Positions 33,878 to 42,290 of a stretch of 64,000 nt of DNA are shown piece after piece. The stretch's first letter is position 1, and each line of letters starts with the position of its first letter. The notes under the pieces were generated by a model. That model searched no databases. It worked only from the letters and a program-made list of their open reading frames with translations, and had not been told where the DNA came from. The DNA lies in NCBI GenBank assembly GCA_045654805.1, contig JAZOOD010000010.1:58177-122176 (forward strand), written 5' to 3'. The DNA comes from CAZNKU01 sp045654805 (GTDB lineage Bacteria > Bacillota > Clostridia > Monoglobales > Firm-18). The position numbers and the translations under genes were made by a program.

Positions 33878-34656
33878 AAATACTGAAAAAGGCTTATGTC
33901 GGCTTGATATTTTTGTTTTTATATGCACCTATTTTACTTTTAATGTTGTTTTCATTCAACAACTCACGTTCGAGAGGACAATGGGGTGGTTTTACACTTA
34001 AATGGTACGGTGAACTATTTAAGGATTCTGCCACAATGGATGCGCTTTTAAACACCGTGCTGATTGCCTTGCTTTCAGCAGTAATTGCAACAATTGTAGG
34101 CACAGTAACTGCCTTTGGTATGCACTATATGAAGAAGACCCCAAGGGCAATTTTGTCGGGAGTTTCTTATCTTCCGGTTATGAATCCGGATATTGTGACA
34201 GGTGTATCCCTGTTGATTTTATTTTTGACAATTAATATCCAAAAGGGCTTCCTAACCCTGCTAATTGCACACATTACATTTAACATACCATACGTAATAC
34301 TTTCCGTAATGCCGAAGTTAAAACAGATGAACGAACACCTCTTTGAGGCGGCTCAGGACTTGGGTGCAGGGAGTGTATACACATTTTTTCACATAATTTT
34401 GCCAGAAATTATGCCTGGTATAATATCGGGATTTTTACTTTCCGTAACATTGTCTATTGATGATTTTGTAATAAGCTTGTTCACAAGAGGCCCTGGTGTA
34501 AACACACTTTCCGTTCATATATATAATATGGCAAAAAAAGGTGTTGTTCCAAGTATAAATGCCCTTTCAACAATTATGTTTATTGTGGTAATGCTATTAC
34601 TGCTTGTTATTAACAGAAGATCTGATAAAGGAGAAGTGAAAGTTGAAAAAGATTAG
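33874..34656 (+). CDS. potC: Spermidine/putrescine ABC transporter permease
   Basis: 260 residues with six membrane helices and an EAA loop (AAQDLGAGSVYTFFHIILPEIMPGI). The start is TTG at 33874, overlapping the potB stop (TTGA) and placed 8 bases after a GGAGG site, so a non-ATG start is well supported. It pairs with PotB to form the membrane channel. Its last 14 bases overlap potD. Confidence 0.94.
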   Translation: MKILKKAYVGLIFLFLYAPILLLMLFSFNNSRSRGQWGGFTLKWYGELFKDSATMDALLNTVLIALLSAVIATIVGTVTAFGMHYMKKTPRAILSGVSYLPVMNPDIVTGVSLLILFLTINIQKGFLTLLIAHITFNIPYVILSVMPKLKQMNEHLFEAAQDLGAGSVYTFFHIILPEIMPGIISGFLLSVTLSIDDFVISLFTRGPGVNTLSVHIYNMAKKGVVPSINALSTIMFIVVMLLLLVINRRSDKGEVKVEKD

Positions 34657-35677
34657 TTTATTGGTTTTAATATGCTTTGTTATAACAATGGTGTTTTGCG
34701 CCTGCGGCGATTCTAAACCTACACTTAAAATTTTTAATGCAGGTAAATATATTGACAGAAGTATAATCGAAGAATTTGAACAACAGTATAACTGTAAGGT
34801 TATATATGACGAATTTGACAGCAATGAAAGTATGTATGTTCAAATTGCAAATGATTCATACACATATGACCTTGTTGTTCCATCTGACTACACAATAGAC
34901 AGACTCATCAAAGAAGACCGACTGGTAAAATTGGATAAATCTATTATCCCTAATATTACCAACCTTGACACAGCTTACCTTGACCCGGTTTATGATCCGG
35001 GCAACGAATACAGTGTGCCCTATATGGTAGGTACAGTAGGTATTATGTACAACAAGGCTAAGCTTAATATTAATGAGGAAGACGTAAGCTACGATATGCT
35101 TTTTGACGATAAATACAAAGGCCAAATATTTATGCTGGACAGCGTACGCGATGCATTGGGTGTTGCACTTATACAGCTTGGCTACAGCGTAAATGAAACA
35201 GATGAAGCAAGGCTTGAGGAAGCAAAAAAATTGCTTATTAAACAAAAACCTCTTGTACAGGCATATATTACAGACGAAATGGTAGATAAAATGATTGCCG
35301 GAGAGGGACTGATGACTCTTGCATATTCAGGAGAAGCTGCATATGCAATGAGCCAGAGCAGTGACCTGACATACGCTGTACCTAAGGAAGGCAGTAACAA
35401 GTGGGTTGACGGTTTTGTTGTATTAAAAACAAGCAAACAACAGGACCTTGCAATGCAGTTTATCAACTTTGTATGCCAGCCTGAAATTGCTCAGCGCAAT
35501 ATGATTGAAACAGGTTATGTTTCCCCTGTTTTGGGTACAAGTCCTGAATTTGAATCTGACACAGAAGTATATTATCCAAAGGCTGAAACTCTTGCAAGAT
35601 GTGAATCATTCACATACTCAGCAGAAGTTACCGAAAAATATACAGACCTTTGGACAAGTGTACAGGTAAGTAATTAA
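34643..35677 (+). CDS. potD: Spermidine/putrescine-binding lipoprotein
   Basis: Extracellular substrate-binding protein of 344 residues, PotD/PotF type (IFNAGKYIDRSIIEEFE, YDLVVPSDYTIDRL, VPYMVGTVGIMYN). It begins with a lipoprotein signal peptide; the likely lipidated residue is Cys21 in FCAC, a somewhat weak lipobox. The start is TTG at 34643 with an AAAGGAG site at proper distance; it overlaps potC by 14 bases. Its stop overlaps the stop of the convergent gene by a few bases and no terminator is visible between them. Confidence 0.94.
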   Translation: MKKISLLVLICFVITMVFCACGDSKPTLKIFNAGKYIDRSIIEEFEQQYNCKVIYDEFDSNESMYVQIANDSYTYDLVVPSDYTIDRLIKEDRLVKLDKSIIPNITNLDTAYLDPVYDPGNEYSVPYMVGTVGIMYNKAKLNINEEDVSYDMLFDDKYKGQIFMLDSVRDALGVALIQLGYSVNETDEARLEEAKKLLIKQKPLVQAYITDEMVDKMIAGEGLMTLAYSGEAAYAMSQSSDLTYAVPKEGSNKWVDGFVVLKTSKQQDLAMQFINFVCQPEIAQRNMIETGYVSPVLGTSPEFESDTEVYYPKAETLARCESFTYSAEVTEKYTDLWTSVQVSN

Positions 35678-36822
35678 AAAAAACTGAATAATTTAGGTTT
35701 GTCAGACTTGGTGGCCGCCGTTTCTAATTCCTTGAGACGGCGGTCTATTTTTTTACTGTCATACTCCTCAATTCTGGATTGCAAGCCTTCTATAATACCG
35801 CTAAGCTGACTAATTCTGATTTTCAGTTTTTGAATTTCCATATACGCCTTATCATGGAAATCCTCTGATTTTTCAGGCTTTAATGAAACCGGAGATGTCT
35901 GTGAAACAACAAAGAAATTATTTATGCCGTACATTCTCACGCTGCCGTTTATAATATTGCCCGTACAGTAATCGGCAATTAAACCCGACTCGTATGATGT
36001 ATATCTCAACTTGAACCTGGAAGGTCTTGAAAATCCTCCTGACATAAATATGGTAGGAGCATTGTCTGTACTTTTTTTGATAAATATCTTGTTATCCGTA
36101 ACCCCCTCCCACATTATTACATTATCATTTTGAAAAACCATAATAGGTTTTTGTCCGGTTCCCAACATTTTTTCATTTTGTTCATAATATTCAAAAATAC
36201 AAAGTTCCCTCTCATACACAATATGTATTTTATTCTCCTTATCTATGAACAAAAATGGATTTTTACAGTCCCTAAGCTGACTTATTTCGGAAAAATCGCT
36301 CCATTGCTTTTGGCTCCATACATAAGTTTTTGTTCCCCACGCCTTTTTTGTTTCACTGTAAAAAAGAGACACTATATTTCCGGCATTGTCCTGAGCAACG
36401 TAAAAATTATCCTTTATACAATCCACTACATAAGGAGTATTTCCTTCCGCATCTATTATATGATGCGTAAGCATTTTTCTACCGTTATATTCTATACAAT
36501 ACAGTAAATTAAGCCAGTTGTTAACCCTTTTTAATATGAAGTTTTTAGGGTAATATGCTTGATTTTTACTTTGAAGCAAAGTTGTTTTCCGCCATTGTCC
36601 GTTAAAGTGATTGGCATAAACAATATCCCCATCTCTATTTTGAAAAACCATATGTATACAATTAGAATCATCCACTATTGCATCAAAATCATCCTGCCCC
36701 TCCGGCAAAAGCACTTGATATTCCGTAATATTTTCATCTGTCATTTTACAAAAACATATTCCATGAGAATTATGATAAAAGTGCCATATAACACCGTAGC
36801 TTTCCTTAACAAAACAATTCAT
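35674..36822 (-). CDS. Uncharacterised protein with propeller-like repeats and C-terminal coiled coil
   Basis: 382 residues, no signal peptide, no membrane helix. The first 300 residues contain repeated strand motifs of the form D-x-x-x-x-I-H-x-V-(F/Y), e.g. DDSNCIHMVF near 52-61 and DKENKIHIVYE near 195-205, which suggest a sialidase/BNR-like beta-propeller. Residues about 325-370 form a coiled coil. I do not recognise a named family. Its 3' end overlaps the potD 3' end by four bases in convergent orientation. A weak promoter (TTCATA, 17 bases, TATAAT) may lie about 30 bases upstream. Its job is unknown. Confidence 0.65.
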   Translation of the reverse strand: MNCFVKESYGVIWHFYHNSHGICFCKMTDENITEYQVLLPEGQDDFDAIVDDSNCIHMVFQNRDGDIVYANHFNGQWRKTTLLQSKNQAYYPKNFILKRVNNWLNLLYCIEYNGRKMLTHHIIDAEGNTPYVVDCIKDNFYVAQDNAGNIVSLFYSETKKAWGTKTYVWSQKQWSDFSEISQLRDCKNPFLFIDKENKIHIVYERELCIFEYYEQNEKMLGTGQKPIMVFQNDNVIMWEGVTDNKIFIKKSTDNAPTIFMSGGFSRPSRFKLRYTSYESGLIADYCTGNIINGSVRMYGINNFFVVSQTSPVSLKPEKSEDFHDKAYMEIQKLKIRISQLSGIIEGLQSRIEEYDSKKIDRRLKELETAATKSDKPKLFSFF

Positions 36823-36949
36823 ACCATCACTCCTTTGGTAAATTATATTTTTCTAAAAAATTAATATGAATTATTTGTAACAACTGTTATTTTTTTTCAG
36901 CATAACAAAAACCTTGAAGTTAAAAATAGTATTGCAAGGAGGTTTTGGT

Positions 36950-37639
36950 ATGAAAAGAAAAATTATGTTTTTAATATTGATATTGGTTTTATATATAACA
37001 AAAGTTAATGCTTCCAGATTTAAATTCATATTTTCAGAACGTGCAGTTCCTGCCTTTTCTGAACAATCGGAAGAGAGGATATATTGCGATACAGCAGACC
37101 ACTGGTGTAATTATTCTGCTGAAAGACTATATAATGAAAATATATTTACAGGTATAAAAATAGGTAAAAATTATTACTTTATGCCTGACGAATATATCAC
37201 TAGAGGGGAATTTTTGTTATATCTTGATACAATTGTAAAAACTCCATCCCCAAAGTATGAAACACTGCCATTTGCCGATGCAGACTCTATCCCTCACTGG
37301 CAATTTTCAACAGTATGCTCAATGTACGAAATAGGTTATATCAAGGGAAATGCAGAGAACGGAAAATTATATTTTAATTATGACGAAAAAATGTCAAGGC
37401 TGGAATGTGCTTTAATATTAAATAATATACTGAACTTGAAAAACAAAGTCGAAGCAACAGATTATTATGATAATTATCTTATACCTGAATACGCTGTAAC
37501 AGCAGTTAAAAACATTACTGACTACGGACTTATGCAGGGTTATGATGATAACAGCTTCAGACCATATATAAAAATGAATCGTGCTATGCTTTCAAATATT
37601 CTGTGTAGTGTAAAAGACTATCTCCAAAACAATAAATAA
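36950..37639 (+). CDS. S-layer homology (SLH) domain protein
   Basis: 229 residues from ATG 36950, chosen for the AAGGAGG site 7 bases upstream; an in-frame upstream start at 36914 is not supported. An N-terminal signal peptide (about 1-22) is followed by three SLH-like repeats: WCNYSAERLYNENIF with ITRGEFLLYL, the HWQFSTVCSMYEIGYIKG repeat, and VKNITDYGLMQGYDDNSFRP with MNRAMLSNIL. These bind secondary cell-wall polymers. The protein is almost only SLH repeats, without an enzymatic domain, so it may be a small surface or adaptor protein. Confidence 0.85.
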   Translation: MKRKIMFLILILVLYITKVNASRFKFIFSERAVPAFSEQSEERIYCDTADHWCNYSAERLYNENIFTGIKIGKNYYFMPDEYITRGEFLLYLDTIVKTPSPKYETLPFADADSIPHWQFSTVCSMYEIGYIKGNAENGKLYFNYDEKMSRLECALILNNILNLKNKVEATDYYDNYLIPEYAVTAVKNITDYGLMQGYDDNSFRPYIKMNRAMLSNILCSVKDYLQNNK

Positions 37640-37650
37640 AGGCATATTTA

Positions 37651-37679
37651 TTGACAAAATCTATCTGCAGGGATATAAT
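37651..37679 (+). promoter_or_regulatory. Perfect-consensus sigma-A promoter
   Basis: TTGACA (37651-37656), 17-base spacer, TATAAT (37674-37679), an exact consensus match, 22 bases before the next start codon. An AT-only inverted repeat, AATAAATA (37631-37638) with TATTTATT (37645-37652), touches the -35 box. Confidence 0.85.
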
Positions 37680-37701
37680 TATACTGAAGGGAAGGGGTTA
37701 T

Positions 37702-38346
37702 ATGACTAAAAACAAAAAAATAATTGCAGGAGTAATTATAGCATCCATTGTTATAGCCTGTATTGTAATTATATCCGGTATATACAGCAATATATACAGC
37801 GGCAACGGTGTATACTATTCTCAGCAGGGGGATGGAAAATATATTCAATTCAGCAAAGACAACACATTCTCGTACGCATACAATCCTGAAAATGATGAAA
37901 AAAACGCTGACAGCAGTTTGTCAAATATTCAGGCATACATTATAAATAGCGGAGTATGGGCACAAAACAATAATAAAATTACACTTACATTTAAGGACAC
38001 TAAAAACACTGTTACATTTATTGAACACTCTGATTATATATACAAAGAGGATTCAGTATTCAGGGGTATTACAAGTGATGCAAAACTTTTAAAAAATAAA
38101 TATCTTAAGGAAATATCCGAAGACCAATATACAGAGGTATGGTTTTTTGATGATGGGACAATGTCCTACGATGAATACTGGGGAGGAGATGTTACTCCAA
38201 GATCAGGAAAATACACAAGAGTGGGAGATATTCTAATCGTAAGATATAATGATTCTCCAGATATTGCCCGTCGTTTTTTGGTTTTGGAAAACGGAGTTTC
38301 CGAAGATATATATTCAAAAAAATTGCCGGAAAAAGTGGCGTATTAA
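37702..38346 (+). CDS. Membrane-anchored protein with two beta-rich repeats, unknown function
   Basis: 214 residues from ATG 37702 (GAAGGGG site just upstream; an in-frame ATG at 37651 lies inside the promoter and is rejected). One N-terminal membrane anchor (about 6-28) is followed by an extracellular part with two similar beta-rich halves: GVYYSQQGDGKYIQFSKD / SGVWAQNNNKITLTFKD and YTEVWFFDDGTMSYDEYW / SGKYTRVGDILIVRY. The pattern resembles lipocalin-like or DUF5640-type barrels, each with G-x-(Y/W) then strands. Function unknown. It has a very strong promoter and a clear terminator, so it is a well-expressed single unit. Confidence 0.72.
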   Translation: MTKNKKIIAGVIIASIVIACIVIISGIYSNIYSGNGVYYSQQGDGKYIQFSKDNTFSYAYNPENDEKNADSSLSNIQAYIINSGVWAQNNNKITLTFKDTKNTVTFIEHSDYIYKEDSVFRGITSDAKLLKNKYLKEISEDQYTEVWFFDDGTMSYDEYWGGDVTPRSGKYTRVGDILIVRYNDSPDIARRFLVLENGVSEDIYSKKLPEKVAY

Positions 38347-38371
38347 AAGTCGTCAATCGGGATATAATAAA

Positions 38372-38405
38372 AACAGCCTACACATAAAGTATAGGCTGTT
38401 TTTAT
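38372..38405 (+). terminator. Intrinsic terminator
   Basis: AACAGCCTA (38372-38380) pairs with TAGGCTGTT (38392-38400); the T-run TTTTTATTT follows. It ends the transcript of the anchored protein and faces the ferredoxin gene. Confidence 0.85.
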
Positions 38406-38416
38406 TTGCAATCAAA

Positions 38417-38587
38417 TTATTCAGCTACCGGAGCGCCTACCGGACATTCACCAGCACAAGCACCACATTCCAAGCACTTGTCTGCATCGATAACGTATAT
38501 ACCATCACCTTCTGCAATACATTCAGCAGGGCAAACTGCTGCGCAAGCACCACATGATACACATTCATCTGTAATCTTATAAGCCAT
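38417..38587 (-). CDS. 2[4Fe-4S] ferredoxin
   Basis: 56 residues, below most ORF length cut-offs. It has two complete cluster motifs: CVSCGACAAVCP (Cys9, 12, 15, 19) and CLECGACAGECP (Cys38, 41, 44, 48). The start ATG at 38587 has an AAGGAGGTG site 7-8 bases upstream. This is the small clostridial low-potential electron carrier typical of anaerobes. It lies 59 bases behind ricT on the same strand, and may be co-transcribed or have its own promoter; only an isolated TATAAT-like word is seen between them. Confidence 0.97.
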   Translation of the reverse strand: MAYKITDECVSCGACAAVCPAECIAEGDGIYVIDADKCLECGACAGECPVGAPVAE

Positions 38588-38646
38588 TATAGTACACCTC
38601 CTTGGTTAAATTATATATATTATTTTTCGTTTCCGAAAACTAATAA

Positions 38647-39513
38647 CTATTCCTCAAGCTTTTTAAGTTCCTTAATTTCTTCCGCAGTAAGTTTTACGGA
38701 AGCTGCTTTTATAGTCACTACATTCTTAGCATCATACACATTAATAATGGAATCTTCCCCACGGTCAATTTTCACCTTAACCAAACCGGAAAGGACATTA
38801 TTGTCAATAACTATACCCTTACCGTCCGGCGTCTCAACTATGGCATCTACACGAGGTACATATTTCAACATTTCCTCGTATGTTGACTGCTCATATTTTA
38901 AGCAACACATCAATCTGCCGCAAGTGCCCGAAATCTTTGTGGGGTTAAGGGACAAATTCTGTTCCTTCGCCATTTTAATTGACACCGGCTGGAAATCTCC
39001 TAAAAACGAGTTGCAGCAAATAGGTCTGCCGCATACACCAATCCCGCCCAACATCTTTGCCTCGTCTCGAACACCTATTTGACGAAGTTCTATTCTTGTT
39101 TTAAATACAGAAGCAAGTGATTTAACCAATTCACGAAAATCCACCCTTCCCTCTGCTGTAAAATAAAACAAAATCTTGTTTTCATCAAAGGTATATTCAA
39201 CATCCACAAGATGCATATCAAGTTTATGATGATTTATCTTTTCAAGACATATATCAAAAGCTTTCTTTTCCTTTTCTTTTATTTTATCTATTTTTTTAAT
39301 GTCTTCGTCTGTCGCCTTTCTTAAAACAGGCTTAAGCGGTGAAACAATATTTTCCTCCGGTATGTGACGATTTGAAAGCATAACCTCCCCAATTTCGGTA
39401 CCACGTACTGTTTCAACAACAGCAAAGTCACCCTTATCAAACGCTATATTCCCCGGTGAAAAATAATATATTTTCCCCACGCTTTTAAAACGAATTCCTA
39501 CTACTTCAACCAT
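38647..39513 (-). CDS. ricT: RicT/YaaT-type PSP1 domain protein
   Basis: 288 residues with the PSP1 domain and a cysteine-rich centre: GVCGRPICCNSF and GTCGRLMCC, the ligands of the Fe-S clusters in the RicA-RicF-RicT complex of Bacillus. There the complex affects RNase Y-dependent mRNA maturation, sporulation, competence and biofilm formation. It overlaps holB by 8 bases, as in many Firmicutes (darA-holB-yaaT order). RicA and RicF are not encoded in the window. Confidence 0.92.
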   Translation of the reverse strand: MVEVVGIRFKSVGKIYYFSPGNIAFDKGDFAVVETVRGTEIGEVMLSNRHIPEENIVSPLKPVLRKATDEDIKKIDKIKEKEKKAFDICLEKINHHKLDMHLVDVEYTFDENKILFYFTAEGRVDFRELVKSLASVFKTRIELRQIGVRDEAKMLGGIGVCGRPICCNSFLGDFQPVSIKMAKEQNLSLNPTKISGTCGRLMCCLKYEQSTYEEMLKYVPRVDAIVETPDGKGIVIDNNVLSGLVKVKIDRGEDSIINVYDAKNVVTIKAASVKLTAEEIKELKKLEE

Positions 39514-40405
39514 TAACTTCCCCCAAAATATTTAAAATCATTTCACTTACCGCCATATTATAGTCGGCATTAAAGGAAAATGAATTTCGTGTATTTTCGA
39601 CCAATTCAATTATACGGATAACCTTTTTATTGTTAAGACCATCTATTGAAAGGTCAGATTTGTTACCAAAAAGCGAATCTCTCAGCATAATAAGCATTAT
39701 ATCAAACAAAATCTCGTAATTTTTCTTTTCACGCTGAAAATAATCTATAAGTGAGTATGCACACGATGCTGTGCCCCCACCTATATCTTTAAACATACTT
39801 ACAAAAGTATCAAGTACATCGTGAAGTTCTTCGTTTTCCCCAAGTTCCAAGGCCATACCAATACTTCCACAAGCAAGCCTTATAACAACATCGGATGAAT
39901 TGACACCGTGTTTTGTAAGATAATCTTTAACCAGATTATCTTCTATTGTACTAAACCGTACCATAACCGCACGGGAACGTATTGTCTGTAGCAGCATATT
40001 GTCATTTTGTGTAACCAAAATAATCACACAATATGAAGGCGGCTCCTCAAAAATTTTAAGAAGAGCATTTTGTGCCTGAATATTCATCTTTTCCGCAGCA
40101 GGTATTATAAAGACACGCTTGTCAGCAAGATACGGCTTCATATACATATCCGCCGCAGCTGCACGTATGGTATCTACCGAAACAACATCTGATTTAGACT
40201 CTATGCCGTAATGTTCATTTGTCACAAGAATAACATCCGCCACGCTACCATTAGTCAATACGTCAGCAAAAGCCTTTGCCATACTAGTTTTTCCAACACC
40301 GCGTTTGCCTGCAAATATATACGCGTGGGAAACACTGCCTCTTAAAACCCATCCTTCGAGCCTCTGCTTTACTGCAGAATGCCCTGCAATATCTTCAAAC
40401 ATCAT
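39506..40405 (-). CDS. holB: DNA polymerase III delta-prime subunit without zinc module
   Basis: AAA+ clamp-loader subunit of 299 residues. It keeps the P-loop (GKRGVGKTS near 33-41), the helix-turn motif NALLKIFEEPP and an SR arginine in TIRSRA. Most bacterial delta-prime proteins carry a four-cysteine zinc module after the first helix; here the sequence passes from LTNGSVADVIL directly to the SVDTIR strand, with no cysteines, so about 20 residues are missing. The start overlaps darA by four bases. The context darA-holB-ricT supports the identity. Confidence 0.88.
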   Translation of the reverse strand: MMFEDIAGHSAVKQRLEGWVLRGSVSHAYIFAGKRGVGKTSMAKAFADVLTNGSVADVILVTNEHYGIESKSDVVSVDTIRAAAADMYMKPYLADKRVFIIPAAEKMNIQAQNALLKIFEEPPSYCVIILVTQNDNMLLQTIRSRAVMVRFSTIEDNLVKDYLTKHGVNSSDVVIRLACGSIGMALELGENEELHDVLDTFVSMFKDIGGGTASCAYSLIDYFQREKKNYEILFDIMLIMLRDSLFGNKSDLSIDGLNNKKVIRIIELVENTRNSFSFNADYNMAVSEMILNILGEVNG

Positions 40406-40722
40406 ATTTTTTCAAACCTGTCTATATCAAGCACAAACAAAGTTGCCCCGCCTACAGTAATTTCGATAGGCCATGTAATTGCAGCGGTCATACTTACAGA
40501 AGTAGGTGCAACAATTTCCTTACGGGACTTACATGCTGATTTGATAATCTCTATTATTTCTTCTACCTTATCATCTTCCGTGCCAATCATAAGAGTAACA
40601 TTACCTGCACGCAAAAAACCGCCGGTAGATGCAAGCTTAGTTACAGGAATTGAATTTTTACTCAATTTATCAGTTAATCTGGGGCTGTCTTCATCACTAA
40701 CGATTGCAATAATGAGTTTCAT
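40402..40722 (-). CDS. darA: Cyclic-di-AMP receptor DarA
   Basis: 106 residues of PII-like fold: MKLIIAIVSDED, STGGFLRAGNVTLMIG and the long T-loop region around ACKSRKEIVAPT. DarA/PstA binds c-di-AMP in Firmicutes as a trimer; its downstream partner is not known. First gene of the darA-holB-ricT run with a good promoter at 40772-40800. Confidence 0.93.
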   Translation of the reverse strand: MKLIIAIVSDEDSPRLTDKLSKNSIPVTKLASTGGFLRAGNVTLMIGTEDDKVEEIIEIIKSACKSRKEIVAPTSVSMTAAITWPIEITVGGATLFVLDIDRFEKI

Positions 40723-40771
40723 TATAACACCAATCCCTTCATAAAATAATATTAATTATCACTACAGATCT

Positions 40772-40800
40772 ATTATACATAAGTTTTGCATATTTTTCAA
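40772..40800 (-). promoter_or_regulatory. Promoter of the darA-holB-ricT operon
   Basis: On the minus strand, -35 TTGAAA (40795-40800), 17-base spacer, -10 TATAAT (40772-40777), about 50 bases before the darA start. Confidence 0.7.
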
Positions 40801-40839
40801 GAGTTTTTTATATATATGCAAAAATTACTTGCAAATAAA

Positions 40840-40870
40840 AACACAGTGTAAAAACTTTTTACACCGTGTT
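40840..40870 (-). terminator. Terminator of mecA
   Basis: AACACAGTGTAAAAA (40840-40854) pairs with TTTTTACACCGTGTT (40856-40870), a 15-base stem with one mismatch. On the minus strand it is followed by TTTTTATTT. It lies 5 bases from the mecA stop. Confidence 0.85.
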
Positions 40871-40874
40871 ATAC

Positions 40875-41465
40875 CTAAAAATTTCCCGAAATACTTGCAA
40901 TAGCCGTATTTTGAATAAGCAAATCTCCGTATTCTGCCAATTTACCTTCTGCAAGGGTGCTGTTTATTACCTTTTCACCATATTCACAAAGCACAATATC
41001 TGCTGACACGGCAACACTTTCACTAATCGCATCCATTACAAGATAATATTCCCCTTCTAACTTATAAAGTCTGCTTACACCAACATATATGTTTTCAACA
41101 CTTTTGCAAGCACTGACCAAATCCTCGAAGTCAATAAAGCTGAATATAAGAGGTGAAATATCATAATATTTTTTGTTTTTTTCCTTTTTGTGCCTGATTT
41201 TAGGCATTTTCTTGGAATTATCCGAAACTCTGGTAACTATCATAGTAAGACCATCGTTTTTTGTCGCTACAGCCTCCACCACAATCTGTGAATTTTCTTC
41301 AAAAAATTCATCCTCTATATCCGCACGCTCAATAAGATTCCAAAAAATTTCCTGAGCATCCTCCGAATTATATCTTAAATTTTCAAAATCTACTCCAAAA
41401 TCCTTTAAATCTTCATCTGAAAATGTAATTTTAAATTTGTTGGGTGATATTTTTTCAACCTTCAC
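40875..41465 (-). CDS. mecA: Adaptor protein MecA
   Basis: 196 residues starting at GTG 41465, because the GGGAGGTG site lies 7 bases upstream of this GTG and the homologous sequence begins here (KVEKISPNKFKITFS). The ATG at 41480 would overlap the ribosome binding site. The N-terminal domain recognises substrates such as ComK-type proteins; the C-terminal domain (about 100-196, FIDFEDLVSACKSV and EYGEKVI motifs) binds ClpC. The central linker is acidic-basic and low in complexity. Confidence 0.9.
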   Translation of the reverse strand: MKVEKISPNKFKITFSDEDLKDFGVDFENLRYNSEDAQEIFWNLIERADIEDEFFEENSQIVVEAVATKNDGLTMIVTRVSDNSKKMPKIRHKKEKNKKYYDISPLIFSFIDFEDLVSACKSVENIYVGVSRLYKLEGEYYLVMDAISESVAVSADIVLCEYGEKVINSTLAEGKLAEYGDLLIQNTAIASISGNF

Positions 41466-41528
41466 ATCCACACCTCCCATAATTTATTGAGTATACATTA
41501 TTATACGCCACTTCATACGCAAAATTTA

Positions 41529-42290
41529 CTATTTTGCGTTGGCTGCAATCACATTAAGAACATCTTCTCCTGACCACGAGCCAAAAGTAGTTATCCGTAT
41601 AAGAGGCCTACTTTGTGCACCTGCAACAGTATTAATACCAATATTACCAACCTGAGAGGTAATTATATATCCTGCTCTTTTTGCAGCCTCCTGAACATAC
41701 TGATTGTAAAATCCATATGGAAATGCCACATAATTACACTTTGTTCCTAAATTCTTCTCAATAAGATATTTCGAAAGACGAAATTCTCTTTCAATTTGAA
41801 AATTATTTATTAAAGTCAGGTCACTATGGCTGTACGTATGTGATTGTATGCTCACAAGCCCGCTTTGCTGCATAATCCTTGCATGCTCCCAATCAAAATG
41901 CACACTTGTGGGCAAAATATGTCCAACAGTTTGTGCCACCACGAAAATAGTTGCTTTTACACCATATTTACAAAGTATAGGATATGCGTGTGTATAATTA
42001 CCAATATATCCGTCATCAAAGCAAATTACAACAGGTTTTTCAGGCATAACAAACTTTCCCTCTGACGCATTATAAATATCATCAAAGTCAACAGGTGTAT
42101 AGCCATTGTTCAACAAAGCTACAATATGTTCTTCAAAAACCTGAGGGCTTATTGTGGATATAGCCTTTTCCTCAGGATATTCGGTTTGAACATCATGGTA
42201 TAAAAGTATAGGTATATGCGTATTTGCTGAAACATTAACAGTTATTGTTAAAAAAAGTATAAATACTGCAATAAATGCTATTTTTTTCAT
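41529..42290 (-). CDS. Secreted polysaccharide deacetylase
   Basis: 253 residues with a signal peptide (MKKIAFIAVFILFLTITVNVSA) and a NodB-homology domain. Motifs are FDDGYIGNY (catalytic and metal aspartates) and SHTYSHSDLT (metal histidines), and the final barrel motif contains FPYGFYNQY. It removes acetyl groups from surface polysaccharide or peptidoglycan, outside the membrane. The start ATG overlaps the rho stop (ATGA). It is the last gene of the run from the methyltransferase at 49415. Confidence 0.88.
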   Translation of the reverse strand: MKKIAFIAVFILFLTITVNVSANTHIPILLYHDVQTEYPEEKAISTISPQVFEEHIVALLNNGYTPVDFDDIYNASEGKFVMPEKPVVICFDDGYIGNYTHAYPILCKYGVKATIFVVAQTVGHILPTSVHFDWEHARIMQQSGLVSIQSHTYSHSDLTLINNFQIEREFRLSKYLIEKNLGTKCNYVAFPYGFYNQYVQEAAKRAGYIITSQVGNIGINTVAGAQSRPLIRITTFGSWSGEDVLNVIAANAK

